A stretch of 64,000 nucleotides of DNA from Paramesorhizobium leguminum (lineage in GTDB: Bacteria; Pseudomonadota; Alphaproteobacteria; Rhizobiales; Rhizobiaceae): the NCBI RefSeq assembly GCF_003217235.1, contig NZ_QJTF01000009.1:1-64000 (forward strand), in the 5' to 3' direction. The position numbers and the translations under genes were made by a program. Within the stretch, counting starts at the first letter, position 1, and the number at the start of each line of letters is the position of its first letter. Positions 30,790 to 40,988 of this stretch are shown here, in pieces. The notes beneath the pieces were generated by a model that did not search any database, had not been told where the DNA came from, and saw only the letters and a program-made list of their open reading frames with translations.

Positions 30790-32406
30790 ATGGCTGTCAC
30801 CTCCAAGAATATCCCCGCCCCCGATATGCGTCCCGTGCGCCGCGCGCTTCTGTCCGTCTCCGACAAGACCGGCCTGATCGACTTCGCGCGATCGCTGGAG
30901 AAGCACGGCATCGAGATCATCTCCACTGGCGGCACCGCGAAGGCGATTGCGGCTGAGGGAATAAAGGTGCGCGATGTCTCCGATATCACCGGCTTCCCCG
31001 AAATCATGGATGGCCGCGTCAAGACCCTGCATCCCGCCGTCCATGGCGGCTTGCTGGCGGTGCGCGACGACCCCGAGCACGCCGCCGCGATGGAGGCCCA
31101 TGGCATCGGCGGCATCGATCTGGTCGTCATCAACCTCTATCCGTTTGAGGAGGTGCGCGAGCAGGGCGCCGACTATTCCACCATTGTCGAGAACATCGAT
31201 ATCGGCGGCCCGGCGATGATCCGCGCCGCCGCCAAGAACCACGCCTATGTCGCCATCGTCACCGATCCCGGCGATTATGCGAAGGTTCTGGCCGAGCTCG
31301 ATACTCATCAGGGCTCGCTTCCTTACGCCTTCCGCCAGAAGCTGGCGGCCGAAGCTTTCGCCCGCACCTCCGCCTACGATACCGCCATCGCGAAATGGTT
31401 TACCCGTGAGACGTCGCTGGCAGCGCCCGCCTGGCGCGCCGTCATCGGCAAGCTCCATCAGGAAATGCGCTATGGCGAAAATCCGCATCAGTTGGCTGGC
31501 CTGTATCTGACAGGCGAGAAGCGCCCTGGCGTCGCCACCGCGACGCAGCTTCAGGGCAAGCAGCTTTCCTATAACAATATCAACGATACCGACGCTGCCT
31601 TCGAACTGGTGGCTGAATTTGATCCGGCCCGCACCGCCGCAGTCGCCATCATCAAGCACGCCAACCCCTGCGGCGTGGCGGAAGGCGAGACGCTGAAGGA
31701 CGCGTATCTGAACGCGCTCGCCTGCGATCCCGTCTCCGCCTTCGGCGGCATCGTCGCGCTGAACCGCACGCTCGACGCGGAAGCGGCGGAAGAAATCGTC
31801 AAGGTCTTTACCGAGGTCATCATCGCGCCGGATGCGACGGAGGAAGCCAAGGCCATCGTCGCCGCCAAGAAGAATTTGCGCCTGCTGGTGACGGGCGGCC
31901 TGCCCGACCCGCGCGAGCCGGGCTTCGCCGTCAAGACCGTGGCCGGCGGCTTTCTCATGCAAACCCGCGACAACGGTGTCATCGATGATCGCCATTTGAA
32001 GGTGGTGACGAAGCGCGCGCCGACGGACAAGGAAATGGCCGACCTGAAATTCGCCTTCCTCGTCGCCAAGCATGTGAAGTCGAACGCCATCGTCTATGTC
32101 AAGGACGGCTCCACCGTCGGCATCGGCGCGGGCCAGATGAGCCGGGTGGACTCCTCACGCATCGCCGCGCGCAAAGCGGAGGATGCCGCAGAAGCCGCAG
32201 GCATTTCCGAACCGCTGACCAAGGGCTCGGTCGTCGCCTCCGACGCCTTCTTCCCCTTCGCCGACGGCCTCATCTCAGCCATCGAGGCCGGAGCGACGGC
32301 GGTCATCCAGCCGGGCGGCTCGATGCGCGACGAGGAGGTGATCGCCGCTGCCGATGAGCATGGCATTGCCATGGTCTTTACCGGGATGAGGCATTTTAGG
32401 CATTAA
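30790..32406 (+). CDS. purH: Bifunctional AICAR transformylase / IMP cyclohydrolase
   Basis: PurH (538 residues) carries out the last two steps of IMP synthesis. The N-terminal IMP cyclohydrolase (about 15-200) includes [16 protein letters not shown] and [14 protein letters not shown]; the C-terminal formyltransferase includes the catalytic Lys-His pair in IIKHANPCG and ends [30 protein letters not shown], the conserved terminus. The 146 bp upstream hold no riboswitch I can recognise. A family A repeat follows the gene. Confidence 0.97.
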   Translation: MAVTSKNIPAPDMRPVRRALLSVSDKTGLIDFARSLEKHGIEIISTGGTAKAIAAEGIKVRDVSDITGFPEIMDGRVKTLHPAVHGGLLAVRDDPEHAAAMEAHGIGGIDLVVINLYPFEEVREQGADYSTIVENIDIGGPAMIRAAAKNHAYVAIVTDPGDYAKVLAELDTHQGSLPYAFRQKLAAEAFARTSAYDTAIAKWFTRETSLAAPAWRAVIGKLHQEMRYGENPHQLAGLYLTGEKRPGVATATQLQGKQLSYNNINDTDAAFELVAEFDPARTAAVAIIKHANPCGVAEGETLKDAYLNALACDPVSAFGGIVALNRTLDAEAAEEIVKVFTEVIIAPDATEEAKAIVAAKKNLRLLVTGGLPDPREPGFAVKTVAGGFLMQTRDNGVIDDRHLKVVTKRAPTDKEMADLKFAFLVAKHVKSNAIVYVKDGSTVGIGAGQMSRVDSSRIAARKAEDAAEAAGISEPLTKGSVVASDAFFPFADGLISAIEAGATAVIQPGGSMRDEEVIAAADEHGIAMVFTGMRHFRH

Positions 32407-32434
32407 GCAAAATTGAAATGCCGATGGGACAGTA

Positions 32435-32591
32435 CCCCCCTCTGGCCTGCCAGCCATCTCCCCCTCAAGGGGGGAGATTATGCCTTCATCAACGTTCGGC
32501 ACCAATCGCAGACGTTGCAGAATGAAGGCCGAGGATTGTGTCAGCCAATCTCCCCCCTTGAGGGGGAGATGCCCGGCAGGGCAGAGGGGGG
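32435..32591. repeat. Family A palindromic element, copy 4
   Basis: It starts CCCCCCTCTGGCCTGCC and ends GGGCAGAGGGGGG. It lies between the convergent purH and MFS genes, and the last 16 codons plus stop of the MFS gene lie inside it. Confidence 0.92.
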
Positions 32592-33974
32592 TACCTCACT
32601 TCTCTCCACCGCCGGATACGGCGTCCCCGCAAGCATCACCAATCCCGCAACAAAAAACACGACCAGCACCGCCATTCCGAGGCGCGGCGAGCCGCTCAAG
32701 GCCGTCACGCTTGCGACGAGAAATGGCCCGAGGAAGCTCGTTGCCCGACCCGCAAGCGCGTAAATGCCGAAATAGCGGCCCGCTTCCTTGGCGCTGACGC
32801 TGCGTGCCAGATAGGAGCGCGACGAGGCCTGCACAGGACCAAACGCGATGCCGATAAAGACGCCGAACACCAGGTAGGCCCGCTCCGCGGCGGTGGCGAA
32901 CAAGCCGCCGTGATCCTCGCCGGAAAGGCGTAAAAGTCCGAACAGCGTATAGTCGCGCCCGGTGGAAACGATGCCGATGGTGGCCAGAAGAAGCAGCACG
33001 AGCGACAGCATCACCACCGCTTTCGAGCCTAAGGCGACGTCTATCCGGCTCGCCGCGAGGCACCCGAAGATCGCCACCACGTTGAGGATGATGCCGAACA
33101 GCCCGATCTCGGTGATCGACCAGCCGAACATCGCCGCCGCAAACCCGCCGCCGAGCGCCAGCAGCGCATTGACGCCGTCCTGATAGATCATCCGGGCGAT
33201 GAGAAACCGGAATATATTGGCCCGCTGCCGTACCTCGCCGAGCGTTTCCTTGAGTTCGCTCAAACCCCGTTTCACCGCAAGCCCAAGCGACAACCGCCTC
33301 TTCTCATCCGGCGTGAACAGGAACATCGGCAGGATGAAGACGAGATACCACAGCGCCGAAATCGGCCCCGCCGCCCGCGCATCCTCGCCCTTCGCGGGAT
33401 CGAGCCCGAACAGCGGCTCAATCCCGATGATCGTCTTGCCCGTCTGCGGCGAGGCGGCGAGGCACGTGACGATGAAGATCAGCACGATCATGCCGCCGAG
33501 ATAGCCGAGCCCCCAGGCGATATTGGAGATCCGCCCGACCTCGTCTTTCGAGACGAGCCGCGGCATCATGGAATCGTTGAAGACGATGGAAAATTCCGCC
33601 GCGACCGAGGCGCAGGAAAAAGCGATCAGCACCCAGAACAGGCTGGAGCCGGGCGCGGCAAACCACAGGAGCATGAGGCTGACGATCTGGATTGCAGAGA
33701 AGAAGGCAATCCACGGCTTGCGTGCGCCGGTCTGGTCGGCAATCGATCCCAGAACCGGCGAGAGCACGGCGATGACCAGTCCCCCAAGCGCGACCGCATA
33801 TCCCCATGCGGCCTGCCCCACCGCCGGATCGGCGGCCATCCGGGAAATGAAATAAGGGCCGAAGATGAATGTCGTGACGACGGTGAAAAAGGGCTGCGCC
33901 GCCCAGTCGAACAGCATCCAGCCCCATATGCCGCGCTGGTCCGCGCGCGCGGGTATTGTTTCGGTGATTGCCAC
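32541..33974 (-). CDS. MFS transporter, UMF1/Atg22-like family
   Basis: This 477-residue inner-membrane protein has 11-12 hydrophobic segments. WMLFDWAAQPFFTVVTTFIFG at the start, LGSIADQTGARKPWI and GPVQASSRSYLARSV mark the UMF1 (unknown major facilitator) family. Substrate unknown. Both ends are shaped by repeats: GTG at 33974 is only 7 bp from a family D element, leaving little room for a ribosome site, and residues 462-477 (PPSALPGISPSRGEIG) are encoded by the family A element. The native C-terminus has probably been replaced. Confidence 0.85.
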   Translation of the reverse strand: MAITETIPARADQRGIWGWMLFDWAAQPFFTVVTTFIFGPYFISRMAADPAVGQAAWGYAVALGGLVIAVLSPVLGSIADQTGARKPWIAFFSAIQIVSLMLLWFAAPGSSLFWVLIAFSCASVAAEFSIVFNDSMMPRLVSKDEVGRISNIAWGLGYLGGMIVLIFIVTCLAASPQTGKTIIGIEPLFGLDPAKGEDARAAGPISALWYLVFILPMFLFTPDEKRRLSLGLAVKRGLSELKETLGEVRQRANIFRFLIARMIYQDGVNALLALGGGFAAAMFGWSITEIGLFGIILNVVAIFGCLAASRIDVALGSKAVVMLSLVLLLLATIGIVSTGRDYTLFGLLRLSGEDHGGLFATAAERAYLVFGVFIGIAFGPVQASSRSYLARSVSAKEAGRYFGIYALAGRATSFLGPFLVASVTALSGSPRLGMAVLVVFFVAGLVMLAGTPYPAVERSEVPPSALPGISPSRGEIG

Positions 33975-33981
33975 CTGGAAT

Positions 33982-34137
33982 GCCCCTCACCCTTACCCTC
34001 TCCCCGCCAGCGGGGAGAGGGGGACATAAAAGTCCCGCTCTATTTTTCTGCCAGGTGCAGGGGAACATGAAGGAGGCGGTATCGTCAATGCCTCCCTCTC
34101 CCCGTTCTTCACGGGGAGAGGGTAAGGGTGAGGGGCA
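33982..34137. repeat. Family D paired-arm element, copy 2
   Basis: GCCCCTCACCCTTACCCTC plus CCCCGCCAGCGGGG mirrors CCCCGTTCTTCACGGGG plus GGGTAAGGGTGAGGGGC. It fills almost all of the 172-bp gap between gdhB and the MFS gene. Confidence 0.92.
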
Positions 34138-34146
34138 ATTTCAGCC

Positions 34147-37100
34147 CTACCCCACCAGATCAGACATCAACCCCGCCGCAACCGCAAGCCGCGAAACAGT
34201 CAGGTCTCCGCCTTCCACCAGTGCCGTCATGCGCTGCCGCGTTGCGTCCACCTGGGCATTTCCGCTTGTCAGCCATGCCGCCGCCGGGTTCTTCTCACCC
34301 CCGAAACGATTAAGCGCCGCCACCGCGATTGCCCGCGTGGCTTCGGCGATGGTGTCGTTGGCGCGTGCCAGCGCCATGCCGTCATAATAATCGGTAACGT
34401 GAATAGCCCGCGCCGCCTCTTCCACCCGTCCGATGCGGAAAGCCTCGGTGATAGTGAAATAGGCCTTGGCAGCCGCAATGAGATCCGAGTTCGCCCGATG
34501 CGCGATAAGTGCGATGTCAGGTACGACGGACGCGATCTGCAACCGGGCAAGCCGCGTTGCGAGCGCCTCGGATGCGCCCTTCCCCTCCAAACTCGCAGCA
34601 TCATCTGAGACGACACCAGCCATGAACTCAGGCAGCAGCTTGCCCAGGCGCGGCTCGATCGCGCGGCGAGCATTGCGGATCGCCTCCACGAATTCGCCGA
34701 GCGAGGCGCTGGAATTATGGTTGCGCAGAACCCAGGCGGTCGTTCGGTGCAGCATACGCGAAACCTGTGCATAGAACTCATTCTGCACCGTGCCGGGCAC
34801 CTGATTATCGAGCGCGTCGATGGCGTCATAGAGACCGCCCAGCTCGAAACCGTCACGCACAGCCACATAGGCGCGGATAATTTCAGCAGGCGTCTTGCCG
34901 GTCATGTCCTGCAACCGGCTGACGAATGTGGGACCGCCGCGATTGATCGCATCATTGCCCAGAAGCGTGGCGATGATATCCCGTTTCAGCCGGTGGCCGG
35001 CAATCTCCGCCGCATAGGGCTTTACCATCCGTTTCGGAAAATAGCCGAACAGTTCCGGCTCGAAATAGGGCTCATCCGGCAGGTCGCTGTCCACGATCTG
35101 CTGCACCAGCACCAGCTTGGCATAGGCGAGCAGCACTGCCAGTTCCGGCCGTGTGAGCGGTTCCCCGCGCGCTTCTCGCTCAGCCAAGGCATGATCATCG
35201 GGCAAATATTCGATCCGGCGATCGAGCAGTTTCTGCCTTTCCGTATCCTTCATGAACCGCGCCTGGTAGGGCAGGTCCGCCAGCCCGCGCCGTTCGCTAA
35301 GCGAGATCGCCAGCGTTTGCAGATAATTGTTGCGCAGCACCAGCGCCGCCACCTCATCTGTCATAGCCGCGAGAAGCTTGTTGCGCGCCGGACGCTCCAG
35401 CCTGCCCGAACGCATCGCCGCCGCCAGCGCGATCTTGATATTCACCTCGACGTCGGACGTGTTGACCCCAGCCGAATTGTCGATGGCGTCGGTATTGCAA
35501 TGGCCACCGAGCAGGCTGAACTCGATACGCCCGCGCTGAGTGACCGCCAGATTGGCGCCCTCGCCGAGAACCTTGGCGCGCACCTCGCTCCCCGTTATGC
35601 GGATTGCGTCATTGGCGCGGTCCCCCGCCTGTGCATCGCTCTCCGTGCTGGCACGAATATAGGTGCCGATACCGCCGAACCAGAGGAGATCGACCGGCGC
35701 TTTCAGGATCGCGTTGATCAGTTCCAGCGGCGTGACATCCGTCTTGGCGATGCCGATGGCCTGCGCCGCCTGCGGCGACAGCGTGATTGTTTTCAGGGTA
35801 CGCGAATAGACGCCGCCGCCCTCGGAAATTTTCGAGCGGTCGTAATCCTGCCAGCTCGAACGCGGCAGATCGAACAGCCGCTGACGCTCGGCGATCGATG
35901 TTTCCGCATTGGGGGTCGGATCGATAAAGATATCGCGATGGTCGAAAGCGGCGATGAGCTTGGTTTGCGGGGAAAGCAGCATCCCGTTGCCGAACACATC
36001 GCCCGACATGTCGCCGACGCCGACGACAGTGAAAGGCGTCGTCTGGATATCGGTGTCCATCTCGCGGAAATGCCGCTTCACCGCTTCCCAAGCGCCGCGC
36101 GCGGTGATGCCCATCTTTTTATGATCGTAACCCGCCGACCCGCCCGAGGCGAAGGCATCGTCAAGCCAGAAATCATCCGCCTGGCTGATGGCGTTCGCCG
36201 TATCCGAGAAGGTCGCGGTGCCCTTGTCGGCGGCGACGACGAAATAGGGATCGTCCCCATCGTGCCGAACGACGTCATGCGGATGCGTTACGCGTCCATC
36301 GATGATATTATCGGTGATGGAGAGTAGCGTCGAAATGAAAATGATATAGGCCTGCCTTCCCGCCTCGAAGATTGCGTTGCGGTCGCCGGCCGGCAACCGC
36401 TTGGGATAAAACCCGCCCTTGGCTCCAACAGGTACGATCACCGCGTTCTTCACCTGCTGCGCCTTGACGAGGCCCAGAACCTCGGTGCGATAATCCTGCG
36501 GGCGATCCGACCAGCGAATGCCGCCGCGCGCCACCGGACCGAAGCGCAGATGCACGCCCTCCACATCAGGCCCATAGACGAATATCTCGCGCCATGGACG
36601 CGGGTCCGGCAATCCGTCTATTTGATGCGGATCGAGCTTGAAGGCGAGCGTTGTACGCGGTGAACCATCCGCCGCCGGCATGAAGACATTGGTGCGCAGC
36701 GTCGCCTCGATGAGATTGAGGAAGCGGCGCACGATCTGGTCGTCGTCAAGGCTCGGAACCGATTGCAGCTCCAGATCGATCTCGTCGCGGAACTTCTTTT
36801 CCGCGTCCGCCTTCTTGTCCTCGCCCGCGCGCGCCGGATTGAACCTCAGATCGAAGAGGTTGTGAAGATTGCGAGCGATTGCCGGATAGCGATTGAGCGC
36901 GGCGGCAATGAACTCTTGCGGATAGGCGATGCCGGCCTGCCGAAGGTAACGGCCATAGGCGCGCAAGATCATGATTTCGCGAACTGACAGCCGCGCTGTT
37001 TGTACCAGCGCGTTGTAACCATCGTCATCGACGGTCTCGTTCCATATGGCGCGGAAGGCCTCCTCCAGAAGAGCGCCGTCGTCGCGCAGATCGACCGGGA

Positions 37101-38958
37101 CCGAAAAGGCGTTGACGAGTTGCATGTCATGCACATGCACCCTGCCCCCATCCGCGCCGGACAGATGGCCGGGAAGATCGAACGTCTGCTCACTGATTAC
37201 CCGGAAGCCCATGTTCTCAAGAAGCGGCACGCGCTGCGAAAGTGCCAACGCCGCGCCATAATGATAAATCTTCAGCGATACCGTGTCCGGCCCATCGCCG
37301 GGGTGCTTGTAGAAATCCACGTAAAGCGGATTTTCCGGTGAAAGCGTCGCGATACGCCCGGCATCGACCAGCGCCTCCTCTGGCCTGAAACTGTCGCGAT
37401 AGGAATCGGGAAAACCGGAGGCCAGCGCCACGATGCTGGCTCCGCCGGGGATGGCAGGCCCCTCGAATGATTCCGCTGCTTCCTGCACCGCGTCTTCCCA
37501 CGTGCGCACGATCGCGCGGATTTCCGCTTCCAGTGCTTCGCGCGTCACCTCAGGCGTAGCGCCGTCGTCACGCCAGACGATGAAGTGGATGCGCGCCAGT
37601 GACCCTTCGGGAAAGGACGGGTGGTAGTCGACACCCTGCCCGTCATAGACGCGCAGGAGATATTGACGGACCTTCTCACGCACGATCGAATCGTAGCGAT
37701 CGCGCGGCACATAAACCAAAACCGAGACGAAACGCCCGAATGGATCGATGCGCGGAAGGACCCGTATGCGTGGCCGCTCGCCCAGCGCCAGAATGCGTTC
37801 CGCATTGGCCTCCAGCGTTTCGATATCGACCTGAAACAGTTCGTCGCGCGGATAATCCTCCAGCACGTTGATCAGCGCCTTGCCGGAATGGTCCTGCGGA
37901 TTGAACCCCAGCCGCTTGATGACCGCATCCACCTTGGGACGCAGATAGGGGATCTTCATGACCGAGCGCGTATAGGCAGTGGAGGTGAAAAGGCCGACGA
38001 ACCGCAATTCGCCGGTGACGTCACCGGACTTGTCGAACAGCTTGACCCCAACATAATCGAGATACCCGCGCCGGTGCACGCGCGCGCGCGTATTCGCCTT
38101 GGTTACGATAACGGCTTCCGGCCCGTCGAGAAACGCAAACGTCTCGCTCGTCGCCGTCGTGCCCGCGCCGTGGCGGCGCAGGACGCGCACGGAGGGATCG
38201 CTCAAGATTCCCAGCTGCGGCTTGTCGGCATGGACGAGCTCGCGCTTCTTGCCCTTGCGCCGGTAATCATATTCGCGCAAGCCCAGGAAGGTGAAATTGT
38301 TGTCGCGCAGCCATTCGAGGAATTCGATGGCCTCCGCCACATTCTTCTTCTTTCCCGGCGGCGGATTGGTCTTATATGCCTCGATCGCCTTGTCGAGGCG
38401 CGCCAGCATCGGCTTCCAGTCCCGAACGGCGGCGCGCACCTGACCGAGCACTGTCTTGAGCGCGCCGGAAAGTTCCTCACCGACAGCATGGTCCAGCGCC
38501 GGCAGGTGAATCTGGATGACGCTGACGCGATCCGTACCCTTCGGTTCGGGACCGGGCGCCTCGCCATGTATACTGATGCCGCCCTTGCCATGCGTCACAT
38601 CGAGCACCGGGTGCAGCACCATATAAACCGCATTCACCCGCTCAGCTATTTCTCCCAAAACCGAATCGAGCAGGAAGGGCATGTTGTCATTGACCAGCGT
38701 AACGATCGTCACCGGCCGTCCGGCGCGAAGCACTTTGTTGGCGCTGCTGACCGAAACAATGCTATCGCCCTTGCGAAATTGGGTAAGTTCCGCAAATGCC
38801 AGACGCGTGGATTCATTGAGGGCGGCGCTATCGTACTCGGCAAGATCTTCCGGAGGCGCCCATTCGAACAGAAGAGTCGCGAACTCTTTCAGCGCCTCCT
38901 TGTCGTTCCCCTTGTCCGCGATTCCCCCGACTTCTTGCTGCCTGGCTGACACTTCCAT
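34147..38958 (-). CDS. gdhB: NAD-specific glutamate dehydrogenase, 180-kDa class
   Basis: At 1603 residues this matches the large NAD-dependent glutamate dehydrogenases, which deaminate glutamate to 2-oxoglutarate and ammonia. The long N-terminal region carries ACT-like regulatory segments. The catalytic domain, about residues 740-1240, includes KGGFYPKRLP, RGGIRWSDRPQDYRTEV and the NAD region VVGVGDMSGDVFGNGML. The C-terminal domain ends RLAVAAGLMSDLVG. Single gene, no operon partner in the same direction upstream. The stop is 10 bp from a family D repeat. Together with livJHMGF it suggests use of amino acids as carbon source. Confidence 0.95.
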   Translation of the reverse strand: MEVSARQQEVGGIADKGNDKEALKEFATLLFEWAPPEDLAEYDSAALNESTRLAFAELTQFRKGDSIVSVSSANKVLRAGRPVTIVTLVNDNMPFLLDSVLGEIAERVNAVYMVLHPVLDVTHGKGGISIHGEAPGPEPKGTDRVSVIQIHLPALDHAVGEELSGALKTVLGQVRAAVRDWKPMLARLDKAIEAYKTNPPPGKKKNVAEAIEFLEWLRDNNFTFLGLREYDYRRKGKKRELVHADKPQLGILSDPSVRVLRRHGAGTTATSETFAFLDGPEAVIVTKANTRARVHRRGYLDYVGVKLFDKSGDVTGELRFVGLFTSTAYTRSVMKIPYLRPKVDAVIKRLGFNPQDHSGKALINVLEDYPRDELFQVDIETLEANAERILALGERPRIRVLPRIDPFGRFVSVLVYVPRDRYDSIVREKVRQYLLRVYDGQGVDYHPSFPEGSLARIHFIVWRDDGATPEVTREALEAEIRAIVRTWEDAVQEAAESFEGPAIPGGASIVALASGFPDSYRDSFRPEEALVDAGRIATLSPENPLYVDFYKHPGDGPDTVSLKIYHYGAALALSQRVPLLENMGFRVISEQTFDLPGHLSGADGGRVHVHDMQLVNAFSVPVDLRDDGALLEEAFRAIWNETVDDDGYNALVQTARLSVREIMILRAYGRYLRQAGIAYPQEFIAAALNRYPAIARNLHNLFDLRFNPARAGEDKKADAEKKFRDEIDLELQSVPSLDDDQIVRRFLNLIEATLRTNVFMPAADGSPRTTLAFKLDPHQIDGLPDPRPWREIFVYGPDVEGVHLRFGPVARGGIRWSDRPQDYRTEVLGLVKAQQVKNAVIVPVGAKGGFYPKRLPAGDRNAIFEAGRQAYIIFISTLLSITDNIIDGRVTHPHDVVRHDGDDPYFVVAADKGTATFSDTANAISQADDFWLDDAFASGGSAGYDHKKMGITARGAWEAVKRHFREMDTDIQTTPFTVVGVGDMSGDVFGNGMLLSPQTKLIAAFDHRDIFIDPTPNAETSIAERQRLFDLPRSSWQDYDRSKISEGGGVYSRTLKTITLSPQAAQAIGIAKTDVTPLELINAILKAPVDLLWFGGIGTYIRASTESDAQAGDRANDAIRITGSEVRAKVLGEGANLAVTQRGRIEFSLLGGHCNTDAIDNSAGVNTSDVEVNIKIALAAAMRSGRLERPARNKLLAAMTDEVAALVLRNNYLQTLAISLSERRGLADLPYQARFMKDTERQKLLDRRIEYLPDDHALAEREARGEPLTRPELAVLLAYAKLVLVQQIVDSDLPDEPYFEPELFGYFPKRMVKPYAAEIAGHRLKRDIIATLLGNDAINRGGPTFVSRLQDMTGKTPAEIIRAYVAVRDGFELGGLYDAIDALDNQVPGTVQNEFYAQVSRMLHRTTAWVLRNHNSSASLGEFVEAIRNARRAIEPRLGKLLPEFMAGVVSDDAASLEGKGASEALATRLARLQIASVVPDIALIAHRANSDLIAAAKAYFTITEAFRIGRVEEAARAIHVTDYYDGMALARANDTIAEATRAIAVAALNRFGGEKNPAAAWLTSGNAQVDATRQRMTALVEGGDLTVSRLAVAAGLMSDLVG

Positions 38959-39139
38959 ACTCCCGTGGGAAAGAAATTTCTCGCAAACCTATCAGATTGG
39001 CTTGCCGTGGCGACCCATAACTGCCTTCGAACGGTGAACTTCGCGTGACAAAGCAAGAAAATGAGCCGGAAAAAGATGAAAGCGAACGAAAAAACGTCTT
39101 CTCACGAGAGATGGAGTGGCAGGTAGCGGCTTCGGAAGC

Positions 39140-39284
39140 GTTGAGGCATGGATTCCTGTGACAAGCACAGGAATGACGAGGTTGGCTAAAGCTACCTCTG
39201 CAACTCCTCTCGGAAAGACAAATCACCCACTTCGTCACCCCACTCCGTCATTCCTGTGCTTATCACAGGAATCCATGCCTCAAC
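39140..39284. repeat. Family F inverted-repeat pair
   Basis: Two 39-bp arms (39140-39178 and 39246-39284) are inverted copies with one mismatch. Each contains its own hairpin, ATTCCTGTG-CAAG-CACAGGAAT type. It lies in the 366-bp gap 38959-39324 between gdhB and a TPM-domain gene. The gap shows no gene; it should carry the gdhB promoter near 38960-39100. Confidence 0.9.
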
Positions 39285-39324
39285 ATTTCCACCCCGACAA
39301 CGGTTCACGAACTGCTCTACCCCC

Positions 39325-39960
39325 TCACAACTCCACCACATGATCGCCCAGCTCGTTCGGGTTCCCCCTCTTCGCCGGGAAATACCGGGCTAGCAGCTTG
39401 CCGGCTTTTTCTATGCCGACAACGAAACCGTCCGCCACTTCCTCGCGCGAGGCATGCTGGGTCAGGATGGAGACGATATCGTTCCAGTCCTTCTGCTGCA
39501 CCTTGGCATTGATGCCCGCATCCGCGACAACTTCGGCATAGCGCTCCGCCAACGAGACGAACAGGAGAACGCCGGTGCGTTTCGACGTGACATGAATGTT
39601 GCGCGCCAGGAACTGCTGCATCGCGTTGAGGTGCGCGCGATGGTAGCGGATGCGATGCGGCACCAGCGCGAAGCGGATGGAAGGCACGAGCCAGATCACC
39701 AGGATGACGCAGATGAAGGCCAGCAAAATCGCGAGCCCGAAGAGCGGCAGCGAAATCTCGAACCAGTACCAATGCGCCAGAAACGCAGCGATAATCGAGG
39801 CAATGATCACACCGCAAGCGGCAACGAACCCGGCGGCGAAGAAATAATCGTCGCTGCGATGCGCCAAAACGGCGTAGATCTCACCGCTGGTCTTTTCTTC
39901 CGCGGTGCGGATCGTTTCCGCGATGCGGGCGCGATCGCCGGCGCTCAAGTATTTCTGCAC
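39325..39960 (-). CDS. TPM-domain membrane protein
   Basis: The 211 residues have an N-terminal soluble stretch with the TPM fold start (RIAETIRTAEEKTSGEIYAVLAHRSDDY), two strong hydrophobic segments (about 42-66 and 72-95) inserted in it, then the rest of the TPM-like domain (TGVLLFVSLAERYAEVVADAGIN). TPM domains (TLP18.3/Psb32/MOLO-1) occur in membrane-quality and photosystem-repair proteins; function in bacteria is poorly known. It follows a second TPM gene and lemA on the same strand, 12 bp apart. Confidence 0.83.
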   Translation of the reverse strand: MQKYLSAGDRARIAETIRTAEEKTSGEIYAVLAHRSDDYFFAAGFVAACGVIIASIIAAFLAHWYWFEISLPLFGLAILLAFICVILVIWLVPSIRFALVPHRIRYHRAHLNAMQQFLARNIHVTSKRTGVLLFVSLAERYAEVVADAGINAKVQQKDWNDIVSILTQHASREEVADGFVVGIEKAGKLLARYFPAKRGNPNELGDHVVEL

Positions 39961-39972
39961 GTATGTTCTCCC

Positions 39973-40779
39973 CTACCAGCTTCCCGATGCGCCGCCGCCG
40001 CCGGACGAGCCGCCGCCGCCCATGAAACCGCCACCGCCAAATCCTCCCCCGCCGCCGAACCCGCCTCCACCGAAGCCGCCCCCGCCCAGAAGCAGGCCGG
40101 TGCCGAACCCGGTAAGCGCGCCGCGGGCGGCGCTGTAGCGCCCCGGGGGGATCTTGCGCCCGAAGAGCCGCGCCACCAGTGAGGAAATGAGTCCGCCGAA
40201 GAAAATGAACAGCCAGAAGGCGAGGAAGATCATGGAACCCCAGTCGATCCCCCCGCCGGAAGATTGCGCCTGGGCGTCTTGTTGCGCTTGCGCCTTGATA
40301 TCCGCGCCATCGCCGCCAAGCACGGCCAATATGCCATCGACCCCCTTGGAGATACCGCCAGAATAGTCGCCCTGCCGGAAGGCCGGGACGATGCCATTGC
40401 GGATGATGACGCTTGAAAGCGCGTCCGTCATCGTGCCTTCCAGGCCGTAGCCCACTTCGATGCGCACCTTGCGATCATTGGGCGCGACCACCAGGAGGAT
40501 GCCGTTATTTTCCTTCTTCTGCCCGAGCGCCCAGCTGCGAAACAGCCGGTTCGAGAAATCATCGATATCATCGCCATCAAGGCTCGGCACGGTGACGACG
40601 GCCACCTGATCGGAGGTTTTCGCCTCGAAATCGGCAAGCTTTTGCTCAAGCGCGGCCCGCGTCTGCGGATCGATGACGTTGGCGTCATCGACCACCTGCC
40701 CCGTCAGCGCGGGCAGCGGCGCATCCGCCGCCGCGATGGCCGTGAGGGCGACAAGCGCCATCACGGCGCCCATCACCAT
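39973..40779 (-). CDS. YgcG-type TPM-domain secreted membrane protein
   Basis: The 268-residue protein has an N-terminal hydrophobic segment (MVMGAVMALVALTAIAAADA, a probable signal peptide), a TPM domain at about 25-150 (TGQVVDDANVIDPQTRAALEQ), one membrane segment at about 180-200 and a long Gly-rich C-terminus of GGGGF repeats ending SGSW. This is the YgcG layout, normally paired with LemA as here. A family D repeat ends 29 bp before the start. The n-region of the signal peptide lacks basic residues, so the true start may have been altered by the repeat; other starts are not evident. Confidence 0.83.
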   Translation of the reverse strand: MVMGAVMALVALTAIAAADAPLPALTGQVVDDANVIDPQTRAALEQKLADFEAKTSDQVAVVTVPSLDGDDIDDFSNRLFRSWALGQKKENNGILLVVAPNDRKVRIEVGYGLEGTMTDALSSVIIRNGIVPAFRQGDYSGGISKGVDGILAVLGGDGADIKAQAQQDAQAQSSGGGIDWGSMIFLAFWLFIFFGGLISSLVARLFGRKIPPGRYSAARGALTGFGTGLLLGGGGFGGGGFGGGGGFGGGGFMGGGGSSGGGGASGSW

Positions 40780-40807
40780 ACGAAGCCATCGTGCGGGTCT
40801 CTGGAAA

Positions 40808-40926
40808 TGCCCCTCATCCGCCTGCCGGCACCTTCTCCCCGTGAAATACGGGGAGAAGGAAAAAGCGTCAACGCCTACCCCCCCCTCTCCCCGTTCTTCA
40901 CGGGGAGAGGGTAAGGGTGAGGGGCA
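40808..40926. repeat. Family D paired-arm element, copy 3
   Basis: A shorter copy (119 bp): the left arm has GCCCCTCATCCGCCTGCCGG with CCCCGTGAAATACGGGG, the right arm CCCCGTTCTTCACGGGG with GGGTAAGGGTGAGGGGC. It lies inside the lemA-ygcG operon gap. Confidence 0.9.
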
Positions 40927-40988
40927 AACTGCGCCATGTATAAATGGCAAATCGCGCCACATCCGATCGATCACGGCAGCTCCGCCCG

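Noticed and set aside
34717-36327. Long 536-codon plus-strand frame opposite gdhB, and similar long antisense frames opposite atpA, leuS and rhaD
   Set aside because: They mirror the codon pattern of strong GC-rich genes on the other strand, have no ribosome sites and no recognisable domains.
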